A DNA stretch of 64,000 bases from Steroidobacter gossypii (GCF_016801985.1 NZ_JAEVLS010000001.1:186001-250000), one strand, 5' to 3'. Positions 15,144 to 23,871 are shown, counted from the first letter of the stretch. The notes: a model not told the origin generated them from the letters alone. Translations and numbers: made by a program.

Positions 15144-17302
15144 GCGAGGCTATGTTTCTTCAGCGGCAAGGTGCGGATGCGCTTGCCGGTGGCAGCAAAC
15201 AACGCATTCAACACCGCAGGCGCCGCCACAGCGATGGTGGGCTCGCCCACACCGCCCCAGAAGCCGCCGGAAGGCACGATGTGAGTTTCCACCGCGGGCA
15301 TCTCTGCCATCTTCATCACTTGATAGGTGTGGAAGTTGTCCTCCACCATGCGGCCGCCCTGCACCGTGCATTCGCCAAACAACGCCGCCGACAAGCCATA
15401 CACGAACGAGCCTTCGACCTGTCGTTCCACTTGCGCCGGATTGACGATGTGCCCGGCATCGGTCGCGGCGACGATGCGATGGATCTTCAACTGGCCGTCG
15501 GTCACCGAGACTTCCGCCGCGGCGGCCACATAGCTGCCGAAGCCCATGATCTGCGCGAGACCGCGATGCCGGCCCTTCTCGGCGGGCGTCTCCCAGCCGA
15601 TGCCCTTGGCCACGGCTTCCAGCACCGCCAGATGCTTCGGATGGTTCTTCATCAACTTGCGACGGAACTGCAGCGGATCCACGCCGGCCGCATGCGCCAG
15701 CTCGTCGATGAAACATTCCATGTACACGGCGTTCTGATTCAGATTCACGCCGCGCCAGAATCCCGGCGGCACCGCCGGATTGCGCATGGCGTGGTCGATC
15801 AGCAAGTTCGGCACGGTGTAACCGAGGTGACCTTCATCGCCGGTGAGGTTCAATCCCTGGAACACCACCGGATCCTTGCCGCCCTGCATGCCCTGCGGAC
15901 GCACGGCCGCGAGGATGGACTGACCGGAGATGCGCATATGCAGCGCCGTCAAGTTGCCTTCGTCGTCCAGCGCACCGGTCAGCTTGCACTGGGTGGTCGG
16001 ATGATACATTCCGTGCAACATGTCTTCTTCGCGCGTCCAGATCATCTTGATCGGCGTGCCCGGCATCTGTTTGGCGATGAGCACGGCCTGGCGCACGTAA
16101 TCCTGCATGCCGCGCCGGCCAAAGCCGCCGCCAAGATGCAGTTTGTAAACTTCGCATTTCTCCACAGGCAGCCCCGCGGCTTCCGCCGCCGCGGCCAGAC
16201 TCGCCTCGCCGTTCTGCGTCGGCACCCACACCTCACATTTCTCCGGCGTGTAGCGCGCGGTCGCGTTCATCGGCTCCATCGTGGCGTGGTTCTGATATGG
16301 ATACGCGTAGACGGCCGAGATCGTTTTCTTGGCTTTCGCCAGCGTGCCCGGCGCATCGCCCACGGTGGTCTGCACGAAAGCATCCTGCGCCTCCAGCCCG
16401 CCCTTGAGCATCTCGGCGATGGACTCGCTCGACATGTCTTTGTTGGGGCCTTCATCCCATACGACGGGCAACGCATCCATCGCGGTCTTGGCCTGCCACC
16501 AGGTGTCCGCGACCACTGCCAGCGTTGCGTCATCGATCTGCAATACTTTGCGCACGCCTTTGCGGCTCGTGATCGCGGCCGCGTCGAAGCTCTTGACCTT
16601 GCCGCCGAAGTGCGGACAGGCGCGCACGGTCGCATTCAACATGCCCGGCAGTTGCAGATCGGTGCCGTAGATCTGCTTGCCCGTCAGCTTGTCCACTGTG
16701 TCGAGGCGCGCCAGCGGCTTGCCCGCGATCTTCCACTGCTTGGGATCTTTCAACGCCACGTCTTTCGGCGGCGTGACACTGGCGGCGGCCGTGGCCACCT
16801 TGCCAAACGTCACTTTGCGATTCGAGGGTCGATGCGTGATCACGCTGTTGGCCGCGAAACATTCGTTCGCCGGCACCTTCCACTGGGCGGCTGCGGCAGA
16901 GATCAACATCTCGCGCGCGACGGCGCCACCCTGGCGCACATATTCATGCGACTCGCGAATGCCTCGGCTGCCACCGGTGGAGAAATTGCCCCACACGCGA
17001 TTGCGCGCCAGGTTCTGGCCCGGCGTCGGATATTCGGTAGTCACCTTGGACCAATCGCACTCGAGCTCTTCGGCGACCAGCTGCGCCAGGCCCGTGAGCG
17101 TGCCCTGGCCCATCTCCGAGCGCGCGATACGAATGACGACTGTGTCATCGGGTTGGACCACCACCCAGGCGTTCACTTCCTGCGCAGTCTTGGCCGGCGC
17201 GGCGCCAGCGAATGGCACGTGAAAGCCCAGCGACAGTCCGCCGATGGCGGAGGCCGAGCCGATCAGAAAACTACGGCGAGAGACAGGTGTTGTGATGCTC
17301 AT
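15140..17302 (-). CDS. Tat-exported xanthine dehydrogenase-family molybdopterin subunit (IorB-like)
   Basis: The 720-residue protein opens with a Tat signal (VSRRSFLIGSASAIGGLSLG). Family landmarks include ARSEMGQGTLTGLAQLVAEE, GGGFGRRGMQDYVRQA and the C-terminal GGVGEPTIAVAAPAVLNALF, whose Glu is the catalytic base of molybdenum hydroxylases. It resembles isoquinoline 1-oxidoreductase beta and periplasmic aldehyde dehydrogenases, which hydroxylate a carbon using water. ATG 17302 follows GAGAGG; an in-frame TTG at 17317 is less likely. It binds Moco, probably the cytosine-dinucleotide form, and pairs with the 2Fe-2S subunit upstream. Its presence in one coupled operon with sox genes is unusual; the substrate is unknown. 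Confidence 0.88.
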   Translation of the reverse strand: MSITTPVSRRSFLIGSASAIGGLSLGFHVPFAGAAPAKTAQEVNAWVVVQPDDTVVIRIARSEMGQGTLTGLAQLVAEELECDWSKVTTEYPTPGQNLARNRVWGNFSTGGSRGIRESHEYVRQGGAVAREMLISAAAAQWKVPANECFAANSVITHRPSNRKVTFGKVATAAASVTPPKDVALKDPKQWKIAGKPLARLDTVDKLTGKQIYGTDLQLPGMLNATVRACPHFGGKVKSFDAAAITSRKGVRKVLQIDDATLAVVADTWWQAKTAMDALPVVWDEGPNKDMSSESIAEMLKGGLEAQDAFVQTTVGDAPGTLAKAKKTISAVYAYPYQNHATMEPMNATARYTPEKCEVWVPTQNGEASLAAAAEAAGLPVEKCEVYKLHLGGGFGRRGMQDYVRQAVLIAKQMPGTPIKMIWTREEDMLHGMYHPTTQCKLTGALDDEGNLTALHMRISGQSILAAVRPQGMQGGKDPVVFQGLNLTGDEGHLGYTVPNLLIDHAMRNPAVPPGFWRGVNLNQNAVYMECFIDELAHAAGVDPLQFRRKLMKNHPKHLAVLEAVAKGIGWETPAEKGRHRGLAQIMGFGSYVAAAAEVSVTDGQLKIHRIVAATDAGHIVNPAQVERQVEGSFVYGLSAALFGECTVQGGRMVEDNFHTYQVMKMAEMPAVETHIVPSGGFWGGVGEPTIAVAAPAVLNALFAATGKRIRTLPLKKHSLA

Positions 17303-17313
17303 GGTGCTGCCTC

Positions 17314-17784
17314 TCAAGTGCTCTGCTTGGCGGGCAGACCGGCGGCGGCCTGCTTGATGGCCTCACGCACGCGGTTGTAGGTCCCGCAGCGGCAGATGTT
17401 GGTGATGTGCGCGTCGATGTCCGCATCGGTGGGCTTGGGATTGGTCTGCAACAGCGCCGCCGCCGCCATGATCATCCCCGATTGACAGTAGCCGCACTGA
17501 GGCACATCCAGCTTCAGCCACGCCTGCTGCACCGGATGCGAGCCGTCCTTCGACAGTCCTTCGATGGTGGTGATCTTCTGCTCGGCGGTCAGACCGCTGA
17601 CCGGCAGCACGCACGAACGCACCGGATTGCCGTCGATGTGCACGGTGCAGGCCCCGCATTGAGCCACGCCGCAGCCGTACTTCGAGCCAGTCAGACCTGC
17701 CTGTTCACGCAATACCCATAGCAGCGGTGTATCCGGGTCTACCTCGATTTCTCGGGTGGTTCCATTGATGTTGAGTCGGGCCAT
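17314..17784 (-). CDS. [2Fe-2S] subunit of the Mo-hydroxylase (IorA-like)
   Basis: The 156-residue protein has the plant-type ferredoxin cluster [21 protein letters not shown]-like spacing near 43-63 and the second cluster cysteines in CGYCQSGM and ICRCGTYNR. These are the two electron-transfer centres of the small subunit. It lacks a signal peptide, consistent with export as a complex with the Tat-bearing large subunit. ATG 17784 follows AGGAG; an upstream alternative at 17802 lacks a better site. It is the first gene of the eight-gene minus-strand operon that ends with soxA. Confidence 0.9.
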   Translation of the reverse strand: MARLNINGTTREIEVDPDTPLLWVLREQAGLTGSKYGCGVAQCGACTVHIDGNPVRSCVLPVSGLTAEQKITTIEGLSKDGSHPVQQAWLKLDVPQCGYCQSGMIMAAAALLQTNPKPTDADIDAHITNICRCGTYNRVREAIKQAAAGLPAKQST

Positions 17785-18024
17785 GACGGGTTCTCCTGGC
17801 AAGTCGTGCTGGGTAGACCGCCAGAATATAAGCCCGCGGCGCCGAGAGGGAAAACATTGCGTCTACCGGCCCGCAACGATTGCGCAGAACCGGGCGAATA
17901 GGACAAGGATGCCGGAGTTTCAGGCAAGCGCTTCGGCGCGCTCGCCGGGCTGACCCTGTCAGGTGGTTGTCAGCTGCGCGACAGCTTCAGCGGCGCCGTG
18001 GGTCACGGCGCCGCTGGACGCATC

Positions 18025-18474
18025 TTACTCCGACGGAATCTCCGGCTCGACCAGCTTGGCGAGCAGCTCGAGCGATTCCTGCCAGCCGAGATAGCAGGCT
18101 TCCGGCGGGATCGCTTCGGGGATGCCTTCCTGCACGATGTTCAACTCGACGCCGCAGGACACCTCGGTGATGGTGATGGTGGTCTGCATTTCACCGGGCA
18201 GGTTCGGATCGTCGAACACGTCGGTGTGGCGCACGCGTTGATCGGGCACCAGCTCCAGATACTTGCCGCCGAACGAATGCGACTGGCCAGTGTTGAAGTT
18301 GGTGAACGACATCCGATAACTGCCGCCGACTCTGGCGTCCAATTCGTACACCTTGCCCGTGAAGCCGTGCGGCGGCAGCCACTTCACCATGGCTTCGGCG
18401 TCGAGAAAGGCGCGATACACGCGGTTGGGCTTGGCACGCAGTACACGATGCAATCGAACGGTTCCGGTCGGCAT
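18025..18474 (-). CDS. SRPBCC/AHSA1-type START-fold protein
   Basis: The 149-residue protein shows the Aha1-C/AHSA1 pattern: an N-terminal strand and helix (RLHRVLRAKPNRVYRAFLDAE), KWLPPHGFTGKV, a central sheet ending TDVFDDPNLPGEMQTTITIT, and a C-terminal helix LGWQESLELLAKLVE. Members bind hydrophobic ligands or act on unknown targets; many bacterial ones are annotated as activator of Hsp90 ATPase homologues without evidence. ATG 18474 follows GGAGG at good distance. It is monocistronic between the Mo-hydroxylase operon and the M56 gene. Confidence 0.8.
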   Translation of the reverse strand: MPTGTVRLHRVLRAKPNRVYRAFLDAEAMVKWLPPHGFTGKVYELDARVGGSYRMSFTNFNTGQSHSFGGKYLELVPDQRVRHTDVFDDPNLPGEMQTTITITEVSCGVELNIVQEGIPEAIPPEACYLGWQESLELLAKLVEPEIPSE

Positions 18475-18586
18475 GGCTCGGTCCTCCAAAATGGGGGTCT
18501 AAAATAGGGTGTGTTCGACCCTAGGACGAGCAGGATCCGACGTCGCCGACACCTTCCGACGCAAATTTTTTTCGCGACCAGGCGGA

Positions 18587-19912
18587 TCAGAGCGCCACGC
18601 TGTATCGACCCGCAACCAGTTCGCCATCGATGAGCTCGCAGGCGGCGCCGCAGCCATCCTTGACGTACAGCTGCAGATTCGAGTTGGTGCGCAGAATTGT
18701 TCTGAGCAAGTTGCGATACACGTTGCGCTCGGTCGAGCCCGGCACGACCTGCCAGCTCGCCTCGATGTCATAACGGAGGCGGTCGATGAGATAGGGATCG
18801 CCATTCACCGTCGAGGCGGGATAGGCCTTCGCAATCAGATCTCGAAATGAAACATTGCTCAGGCTGAGGCGCCCGGCGGAGGCGTCGAATTCGGCGTCGG
18901 ACCACCAGCCGGCCTCGGACGGCGCAAGGGTGATCGCCTCGAACATCACGCGCCCTGTGCTGGATGCTTCACGCGCAGCAGCGGCCGTGACGCCTGCGAG
19001 AACTGGCACGTAACAAACCGACATCGCCATCAGAAACAGCAACGCGAAGCGCGCATTGCCGATCGGCCTCACGCGCTGATTGCTCATGATGGTTGTCATG
19101 CGCCGGGCCAGGTCACCGCCACTGGAGGCGGACATGCCGGCGAACTTCGCCGTCACGCCGAGGCGGCAGACTTGCAGAATCGATTCCGCGTACACCTCCT
19201 GCTCGTGGCCGCACTCGATGACAGATTCGTCACACGCGGCCTCCCGTTCGCGCAGCAGATTGGCGCCGATCCACCATACCAATGGATGAAACCAGAACAT
19301 CACTTCGACCAATTTGTGAATCGCGGCGGTCAGGTTGTCACGGCGATGCACATGACACATCTCGTGCGCGAGGATCGTCTGCAAGTGCGGCTCGCTCAGC
19401 TCACGCAACACGCTGCGAGGAACAATCAGTATGGGGCGAAACACGCCGAAAACGCCGGGCGTGAGGTCCGCCGCTGTGACTCTCACAGGGACTGCCAAGT
19501 CCAGCGGCAGTTCTGGCGCCCTGCGCAGCGACGCATGCACCGCATACCACTGCAGGAACCATCGAATAAGAAGTGTGGCCGCGCCGAGCGCCCAGACGAT
19601 AACCGCAGCCTTCCAGATTCCGGGAAGCGCATGCGCCGACAGGTCGCCGACGCCGGCCAGGGTGGGCACGAAGATGGCGCTGCCGGTTCCCATCAGCTTT
19701 TCATCCAGCGCCAGTGGCGCTGGCAAGGACCGGCCGAGGTAATCGCCCAGTTGCTGTAACAGCGCGAACGGCACCAGGAATTTGAGCGAGGCGCAGAACC
19801 AGATCCAATAGCGCACTTCGGCAGAATTGCGCCGGCACAGCCGCGTCAGCACCCAGGCCGCGATCAACACCACGGTCGATTGCCACAGGTGCAGAGCAAG
19901 CATGGCGGCCAT
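18587..19912 (-). CDS. M56 (BlaR1-like) membrane metallopeptidase with C-terminal DUF3738-like domain
   Basis: The 441-residue protein has membrane helices near 7-25, 35-58 and 100-122. H183-EMC-H187 is the HEXXH zinc motif, with the downstream Glu in EREAACDESV as third ligand. A last helix near 292-310 leads to a periplasmic domain (about 325-441, FDASAGRLSLSNVSFRDLI...) resembling DUF3738 rather than the penicillin-binding sensor of BlaR1. So the stimulus is probably not a beta-lactam. ATG overlaps the repressor stop as TGATG. By analogy with BlaR1, activation would lead to loss of the BlaI-type repressor encoded upstream. Confidence 0.86.
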   Translation of the reverse strand: MAAMLALHLWQSTVVLIAAWVLTRLCRRNSAEVRYWIWFCASLKFLVPFALLQQLGDYLGRSLPAPLALDEKLMGTGSAIFVPTLAGVGDLSAHALPGIWKAAVIVWALGAATLLIRWFLQWYAVHASLRRAPELPLDLAVPVRVTAADLTPGVFGVFRPILIVPRSVLRELSEPHLQTILAHEMCHVHRRDNLTAAIHKLVEVMFWFHPLVWWIGANLLREREAACDESVIECGHEQEVYAESILQVCRLGVTAKFAGMSASSGGDLARRMTTIMSNQRVRPIGNARFALLFLMAMSVCYVPVLAGVTAAAAREASSTGRVMFEAITLAPSEAGWWSDAEFDASAGRLSLSNVSFRDLIAKAYPASTVNGDPYLIDRLRYDIEASWQVVPGSTERNVYRNLLRTILRTNSNLQLYVKDGCGAACELIDGELVAGRYSVAL

Positions 19913-20349
19913 CAGCTCTTTTCCTTCGTGTCCTTGCTGGCCTGGTCCTGCCTGGCGTCGTCCTTTCTGGCCTCGTCCTTTTTCGAAAGGGCTCGCAGGA
20001 TTTTCTCCGCTTCCTTGATGTCGCCCATGGTCAGCTTGCCCGATTCGATCAAGTGAGCCATGACCGGCTGGGCGCGCCCGCCGAACAGGCCGAGCAGGTC
20101 GTCCACCAGGCGTCGTTCGGCGGCCTCGCGGGTGATGGTGGCTTCGAAGATGTGCGCGTTGCTGATCTTCTTGGCGCGCCGGAGCATTTGCTTGGCCTCC
20201 AGCCGATACACCATGGTCTGCACCGTGGTGTACGCCGGCCGGCCCCGCTTCGGAAAGGCGTCGTGAATCTCGCGAATGGAGCACGCGCCGCGGGTCCACA
20301 GCGTTTCCATGATGGTCAATTCGAGTTTGCTGAGCTTGCTCGACGCCAA
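19912..20349 (-). CDS. BlaI/MecI/CopY-family repressor
   Basis: About 145 residues. The N-terminal winged helix (SKLELTIMETLWTRGACSIREI, RPAYTTVQTMVYRLEAKQML) is that of BlaI/MecI dimers, followed by a dimerisation helix region and a highly charged Lys/Asp tail. I chose TTG at 20349 because the conserved domain begins right after it, AGGG lies just upstream, and no ATG is available between there and the stop; a start further upstream would add residues overlapping the operator region. It is the first gene of a two-gene operon with the M56 peptidase, the standard sensor-repressor pairing. Confidence 0.83.
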   Translation of the reverse strand: MASSKLSKLELTIMETLWTRGACSIREIHDAFPKRGRPAYTTVQTMVYRLEAKQMLRRAKKISNAHIFEATITREAAERRLVDDLLGLFGGRAQPVMAHLIESGKLTMGDIKEAEKILRALSKKDEARKDDARQDQASKDTKEKS

Positions 20350-20403
20350 GATGAATGCCCTGCCTCGGGTGCTGCTAACCGTGTGGTCGAGCCTACGCCT
20401 GTT

Positions 20404-20468
20404 GTAGTAGGAACTGCAAGCCGCTTGCGCGATTCTACTACAGTTGTCATAGTAACTACGACTACTGT
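20404..20468. promoter_or_regulatory. Candidate BlaI-type operator region
   Basis: The 176-bp gap between the repressor and exbB contains GTAGTA (20404-20409), CTACTACA (20435-20442) and ACTACTGT (20461-20468) as mutually inverted elements. TACAGTTGTC at 20439-20448 differs by one base from the TACAnnTGTA core bound by BlaI/CopY proteins. The position just upstream of the repressor start supports autoregulation; the divergent exbB gene could also be affected. Inferred from motif match only. Confidence 0.5.
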
Positions 20469-20525
20469 GGTCCACGCACCGATCGACACGACGCACTTCG
20501 ACAACCGTCAGACAGGAGCAACACC

Positions 20526-21272
20526 ATGGCCGAACCCACCCCGCAGCACGACAATCCATTTGGATTCTGGGCCTTTCTCGAACAGGGCGATCAGCTCTCG
20601 CACGCCATCCTGATCGTTCTGGTGGTGATGTCGCTGGCGTGCTGGTTCGTGATTCTCACCAAGCTGTGGGACCAGCGCAGCATCAGCAGGGACTTCCGAG
20701 TGGCGCAAAGCAAGTTCTGGAGCGCCGGCAGTCTGCACGACGGCATTGCTTCGCTCGGCGCCGGCGACAACGTGTTTCGCATGCTGGCCGAGGACGGTGT
20801 GCGGGCGACCCAATATCACCAGGGGCATCTCACCGGGAAAGTGGCGCTCAATGACTGGCTCGCGGTGGCGTTACATCGCTCCATCGAAAGCGTCAGCTCG
20901 CGGCTGTCCAACGGCATGGCGATTCTGGCGACCACGGGCTCGGTGTCGCCCTTCATCGGTTTGCTCGGCACGGTGTGGGGCATCTTGAACGCGCTGACCC
21001 GGATCTCGCTCTCCGGACAGCCGAGCCTGGATCAAATCGCCGGTCCCATCGGTGAGGCGCTGGTCATGACGGCCATCGGCCTGTTCGTCGCGGTGCCTGC
21101 CGTGATGGGCTACAACTGGCTGTTGCGAAGGAATCGAGCTCTGCAGGAAAAGATGAAACTGTTCGCAGCCGACGTGCACTCTTACCTCGTGGGCGGCGCG
21201 CGCTTCGACACTGCTGTCCCATTGGCGCGAGCCGCTGCTAGCCGTTCGACGCCTGCGCCGAAGCCTGCTTGA
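20526..21272 (+). CDS. exbB: ExbB/TolQ/MotA-family proton channel
   Basis: The 248-residue protein has a first membrane helix at about 26-47 (HAILIVLVVMSLACWFVIL), a cytoplasmic loop, and two C-terminal helices (ATTGSVSPFIGLLGTVWGIL and PIGEALVMTAIGLFVAVPAV) with the conserved Thr/Pro residues that line the proton path in ExbB. It would energise TonB-dependent outer-membrane transport. GGAG precedes the ATG. No exbD or tonB follows, which is odd because they normally sit together; partners must be encoded elsewhere. The C-terminus is Ala/Pro/Ser-rich. Confidence 0.88.
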   Translation: MAEPTPQHDNPFGFWAFLEQGDQLSHAILIVLVVMSLACWFVILTKLWDQRSISRDFRVAQSKFWSAGSLHDGIASLGAGDNVFRMLAEDGVRATQYHQGHLTGKVALNDWLAVALHRSIESVSSRLSNGMAILATTGSVSPFIGLLGTVWGILNALTRISLSGQPSLDQIAGPIGEALVMTAIGLFVAVPAVMGYNWLLRRNRALQEKMKLFAADVHSYLVGGARFDTAVPLARAAASRSTPAPKPA

Positions 21273-21277
21273 TGCAT

Positions 21278-21310
21278 GCCTCACAGCGCAGGGACGCGCT
21301 GATGTGAGGC
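21278..21310. terminator. Imperfect hairpin after exbB
   Basis: GCCTCA-CAGCGC (21278-21289) pairs with GCGCTG (21296-21301) and TGAGGC (21305-21310), with a 3-base bulge and a 6-base loop. No T-run follows, so factor-independent termination is doubtful. It begins 5 bases after the exbB stop. The rest of the gap to 21523 shows nothing I recognise. Confidence 0.35.
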
Positions 21311-21522
21311 GTACGTCACAACTCGATTCTCGAGATGACGCGAGCGCTTCACAACAGCAGCGCGCAATGGATCACAGTTCTTTCAAGCGCCGCTGGAGCC
21401 CTTCACAGTTTCACTCGGTGCGCGCCCGTCCTATCCAAAATGGGCAATGTCGCAGCCGCGGCTGCTCCGTACGTTACCGCCCGCTTTCAAATTTCGGGTC
21501 AACCCTCAGTACGGATCAACAC

Positions 21523-23718
21523 GTGAGAACCAGAAGCAGCAAACGAATCCTGGCCGTTACGCTTGCCTTGCTCGCCGCTTCACAGCTGGCGGGCTGTGGC
21601 AGTGACAACGACTCTCCCCGCACCAGCACCCCCCCGGGCGATACCGGTGGCGGTGGTTCTGGTGGCGGTGGCAACGGCGGCGGCGGTGATGGCGGCGGCG
21701 GCGATGGTGGCGGAAACAATCCGCCTGTGACGCAAGCCTCGGGCGTGTTCGTGGACGCGCCGGTCGCGGGCCTGAGCTACACCACGAGCTCGAATGTCAC
21801 TGGCGTCACCGATGCCGAAGGTCGTTATAACTACAATGTCGGCGACACGGTCACGTTCGCTCTCGGCAATCTGGTGATCGGCTCCGTGCCGGCTCAGGGA
21901 ATCGTCACGCCGATGACGGTCGCCAACGCGCTGGTCGCCAATACCGGCAACAACGCTGCAACCGTTGCTGAGAATCTGCTGATGCTGCTGCAGTCGCTGG
22001 ACGCCAACGGCGATCCGAGCGACGGCATCACGTTCACTCAGGAGATTCGCAATGCCGTGGCTGCCAACTCGATCGATCTGACGGCCGCGGACACCGCGTT
22101 CGAAGCGACTCTGTCCACGTTTGTTGCCAACGTGAGCAGCACCGCGGGGGTTACGCTGACCCCGGTGACCCGCACCGATGCGCGCGATCACTTCGTCGCG
22201 CAGGGCCCGGCCGCGCTGGCGGGCGTCTATGTGCGCGCCGACGAAAACTTCCAGCCCATCACGCAGAAGATCGTGACCTTGACGCTGTTCCGCAACGGCA
22301 GCTATCTGCTCGGCGGACAGCACGATCTCAACACGTGTAACCAGGGCGCCGTCCCCGGCACGCCGGTGAACGATCTCGCCTTCAGCGATGCCAACGGCAA
22401 TGGCGTCGAATACGGCCAGTACACCTGGAACGGTCTCACCAACACGTTCGCGGTCACCAGCGTGAGCGTCGAGACCGACGGCCTGTGCGGTTTCAACATT
22501 CCGCTGGAGGGCGCCAGCAACGACAAGACGGAACTGGAAGTGACCGTCGACGGTCTGGTGATCCGCGACACCAACGGCAATGTGGCTTATCGCTTCGTAC
22601 GCCATGCCACCGACTCCACCGCGTTCGGCGGTGCATGGGTGCAGCCGACCGCACTGATGGCAGGCCAGCCGTTCATGTTCACGCTGTTCCCCTCGAACGA
22701 AGCGGGCACGGCGGGTCGTTATCTGATGGTCGATGCGAGCCCGCTCGATACGTTCTACGACACCTCGCCCGGCATCGAAGAAGCTTGTTACAACGTGGCT
22801 GAGAACGGCGCGCTCACCGTGGAGCACAACAGCTCCGTGTGTGCGAACGCCATCGATACCAACGACACCGCCGGCCTGTCCGACACCGACACGCTGCAGA
22901 TGATCGTCGATGAGAACGATCGCTTGCTGATCGTGGACGGCGAGGACGTGACCGGCTTCGCTCGCCTGCCGCAGCCGCAGCCGACTCATGAGAAGCTGGC
23001 CGGCGCCTGGATGCTGCAGGAGAGCCCGGACGTGACTGATCTCGGCGCGCAGCCGAACCTGTTCCTGCTGACGGTGTTCCAGGACGGCCGCTTCCTGTTC
23101 GGCACGCAGGAGAACGATGCGGGTTGCGTCCCGGGGGATTATCCGAATCCTGCGGATCAGGAAGTCGACGCCAACGGCCTCGAGTACGGCACGTTGTCGC
23201 TCACGGCTCGTCCGGGGTTGGTGGTGCCGCAGGTCGAAATGGAGAGCAACGGCGAGTGCGGTCTGTTCGACGCCAACAAGGAATTCCAGCAGGCTTACTT
23301 CATCGCTCGCAACGCCGCCGGCGACGCGCTGACGGTGTGGGCGAACGACGAGGAAGATCCGGCCGGCCTGGTGTTCAAACGCGTGCCGTCGGTGCCGAAC
23401 GAAATCACCGGCGCGTGGCTGTGGACGGACGAAGACGGCGCCGAGAATGAGCTCGCGGTGGTCGCATACCTGCCGAGCGGCGTGATGTTCGAAGTCTCCA
23501 CGTTCACCGACGCCTTCGGCATTCGCCGCGAGTCGTTCACGATGGACGGCGACACCATGACCTCGCACATCCGGGGTTACGAGTACTGCGTCGACACTCA
23601 GAACGAGCCGAGCGAGTGCCTGGTGGGCGATGAGTACCTGGAAGAAACATACGTGGTCGATGGCGACAGCATCATCGATGACGACGAGCCGGGCAGCTCG
23701 ATGACGCGCATCCGATAA
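21523..23718 (+). CDS. Large surface lipoprotein with glycine linker and repeated modules
   Basis: The 731-residue product starts at GTG 21523. A lipoprotein signal ends with LAGC at about residue 25. A Gly-rich linker of (GGGG-x) units covers about 40-64. Next comes a module seen in bacterial surface proteins (GVFVDAPVAGLSYTT, GVTDAEGRYNYNVGDTVTFALG). Three related domains follow, each opening with GVY/GAW and containing a strand such as LTLFRNGSYLLGGQ or LTVFQDGRFLFGTQ and an NGxEYG turn. The second and third thirds look like internal duplication. No catalytic motif is seen. A display or adhesion role at the outer membrane is inferred. A strong terminator follows. Confidence 0.8.
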   Translation: MRTRSSKRILAVTLALLAASQLAGCGSDNDSPRTSTPPGDTGGGGSGGGGNGGGGDGGGGDGGGNNPPVTQASGVFVDAPVAGLSYTTSSNVTGVTDAEGRYNYNVGDTVTFALGNLVIGSVPAQGIVTPMTVANALVANTGNNAATVAENLLMLLQSLDANGDPSDGITFTQEIRNAVAANSIDLTAADTAFEATLSTFVANVSSTAGVTLTPVTRTDARDHFVAQGPAALAGVYVRADENFQPITQKIVTLTLFRNGSYLLGGQHDLNTCNQGAVPGTPVNDLAFSDANGNGVEYGQYTWNGLTNTFAVTSVSVETDGLCGFNIPLEGASNDKTELEVTVDGLVIRDTNGNVAYRFVRHATDSTAFGGAWVQPTALMAGQPFMFTLFPSNEAGTAGRYLMVDASPLDTFYDTSPGIEEACYNVAENGALTVEHNSSVCANAIDTNDTAGLSDTDTLQMIVDENDRLLIVDGEDVTGFARLPQPQPTHEKLAGAWMLQESPDVTDLGAQPNLFLLTVFQDGRFLFGTQENDAGCVPGDYPNPADQEVDANGLEYGTLSLTARPGLVVPQVEMESNGECGLFDANKEFQQAYFIARNAAGDALTVWANDEEDPAGLVFKRVPSVPNEITGAWLWTDEDGAENELAVVAYLPSGVMFEVSTFTDAFGIRRESFTMDGDTMTSHIRGYEYCVDTQNEPSECLVGDEYLEETYVVDGDSIIDDDEPGSSMTRIR

Positions 23719-23744
23719 TCGATTCGAGTTTTCGGCATTGCCGA

Positions 23745-23777
23745 GGGCCGGGGTCGCTCCCCGGCCCTTCTTTATTT
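23745..23777 (+). terminator. Rho-independent terminator
   Basis: GGGCCGGGG (23745-23753) and CCCCGGCCC (23759-23767) form a perfect 9-bp stem with a 5-base loop, followed by TTCTTTATTT. It lies 27 bases after the stop of the large lipoprotein and ends that transcript. Confidence 0.9.
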
Positions 23778-23811
23778 GCAGCCGCCGTGCGTCGGCGCGG
23801 GCGGCGTCCAT

Positions 23812-23847
23812 ATGCCTGTCACATTATCGACATATCCTGACAGGCAT
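23812..23847. repeat. Perfect 10-bp inverted repeat upstream of secreted protein gene
   Basis: ATGCCTGTCA (23812-23821) and TGACAGGCAT (23838-23847) are exact inverted copies with a 16-base AT-rich spacer. The repeat ends 24 bases before the ATG at 23872. Size and place suit a dimeric repressor or activator site for the downstream gene, but no matching regulator is evident here. Confidence 0.55.
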
Positions 23848-23871
23848 CTGCTTCTCGGGGACTCGCGACGA

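Noticed and set aside
15152-17380. A 742-codon plus-strand frame over the Mo-hydroxylase gene
   Set aside because: The minus strand carries a Tat signal and all molybdenum hydroxylase motifs; the plus frame is His/Arg-rich shadow.
21580-23811. A 743-codon open frame antisense to the large lipoprotein
   Set aside because: It is a GC-rich shadow frame; the plus strand has a lipobox, domain repeats and a terminator, while the antisense product is an Arg/His/Ala mix with no motif.
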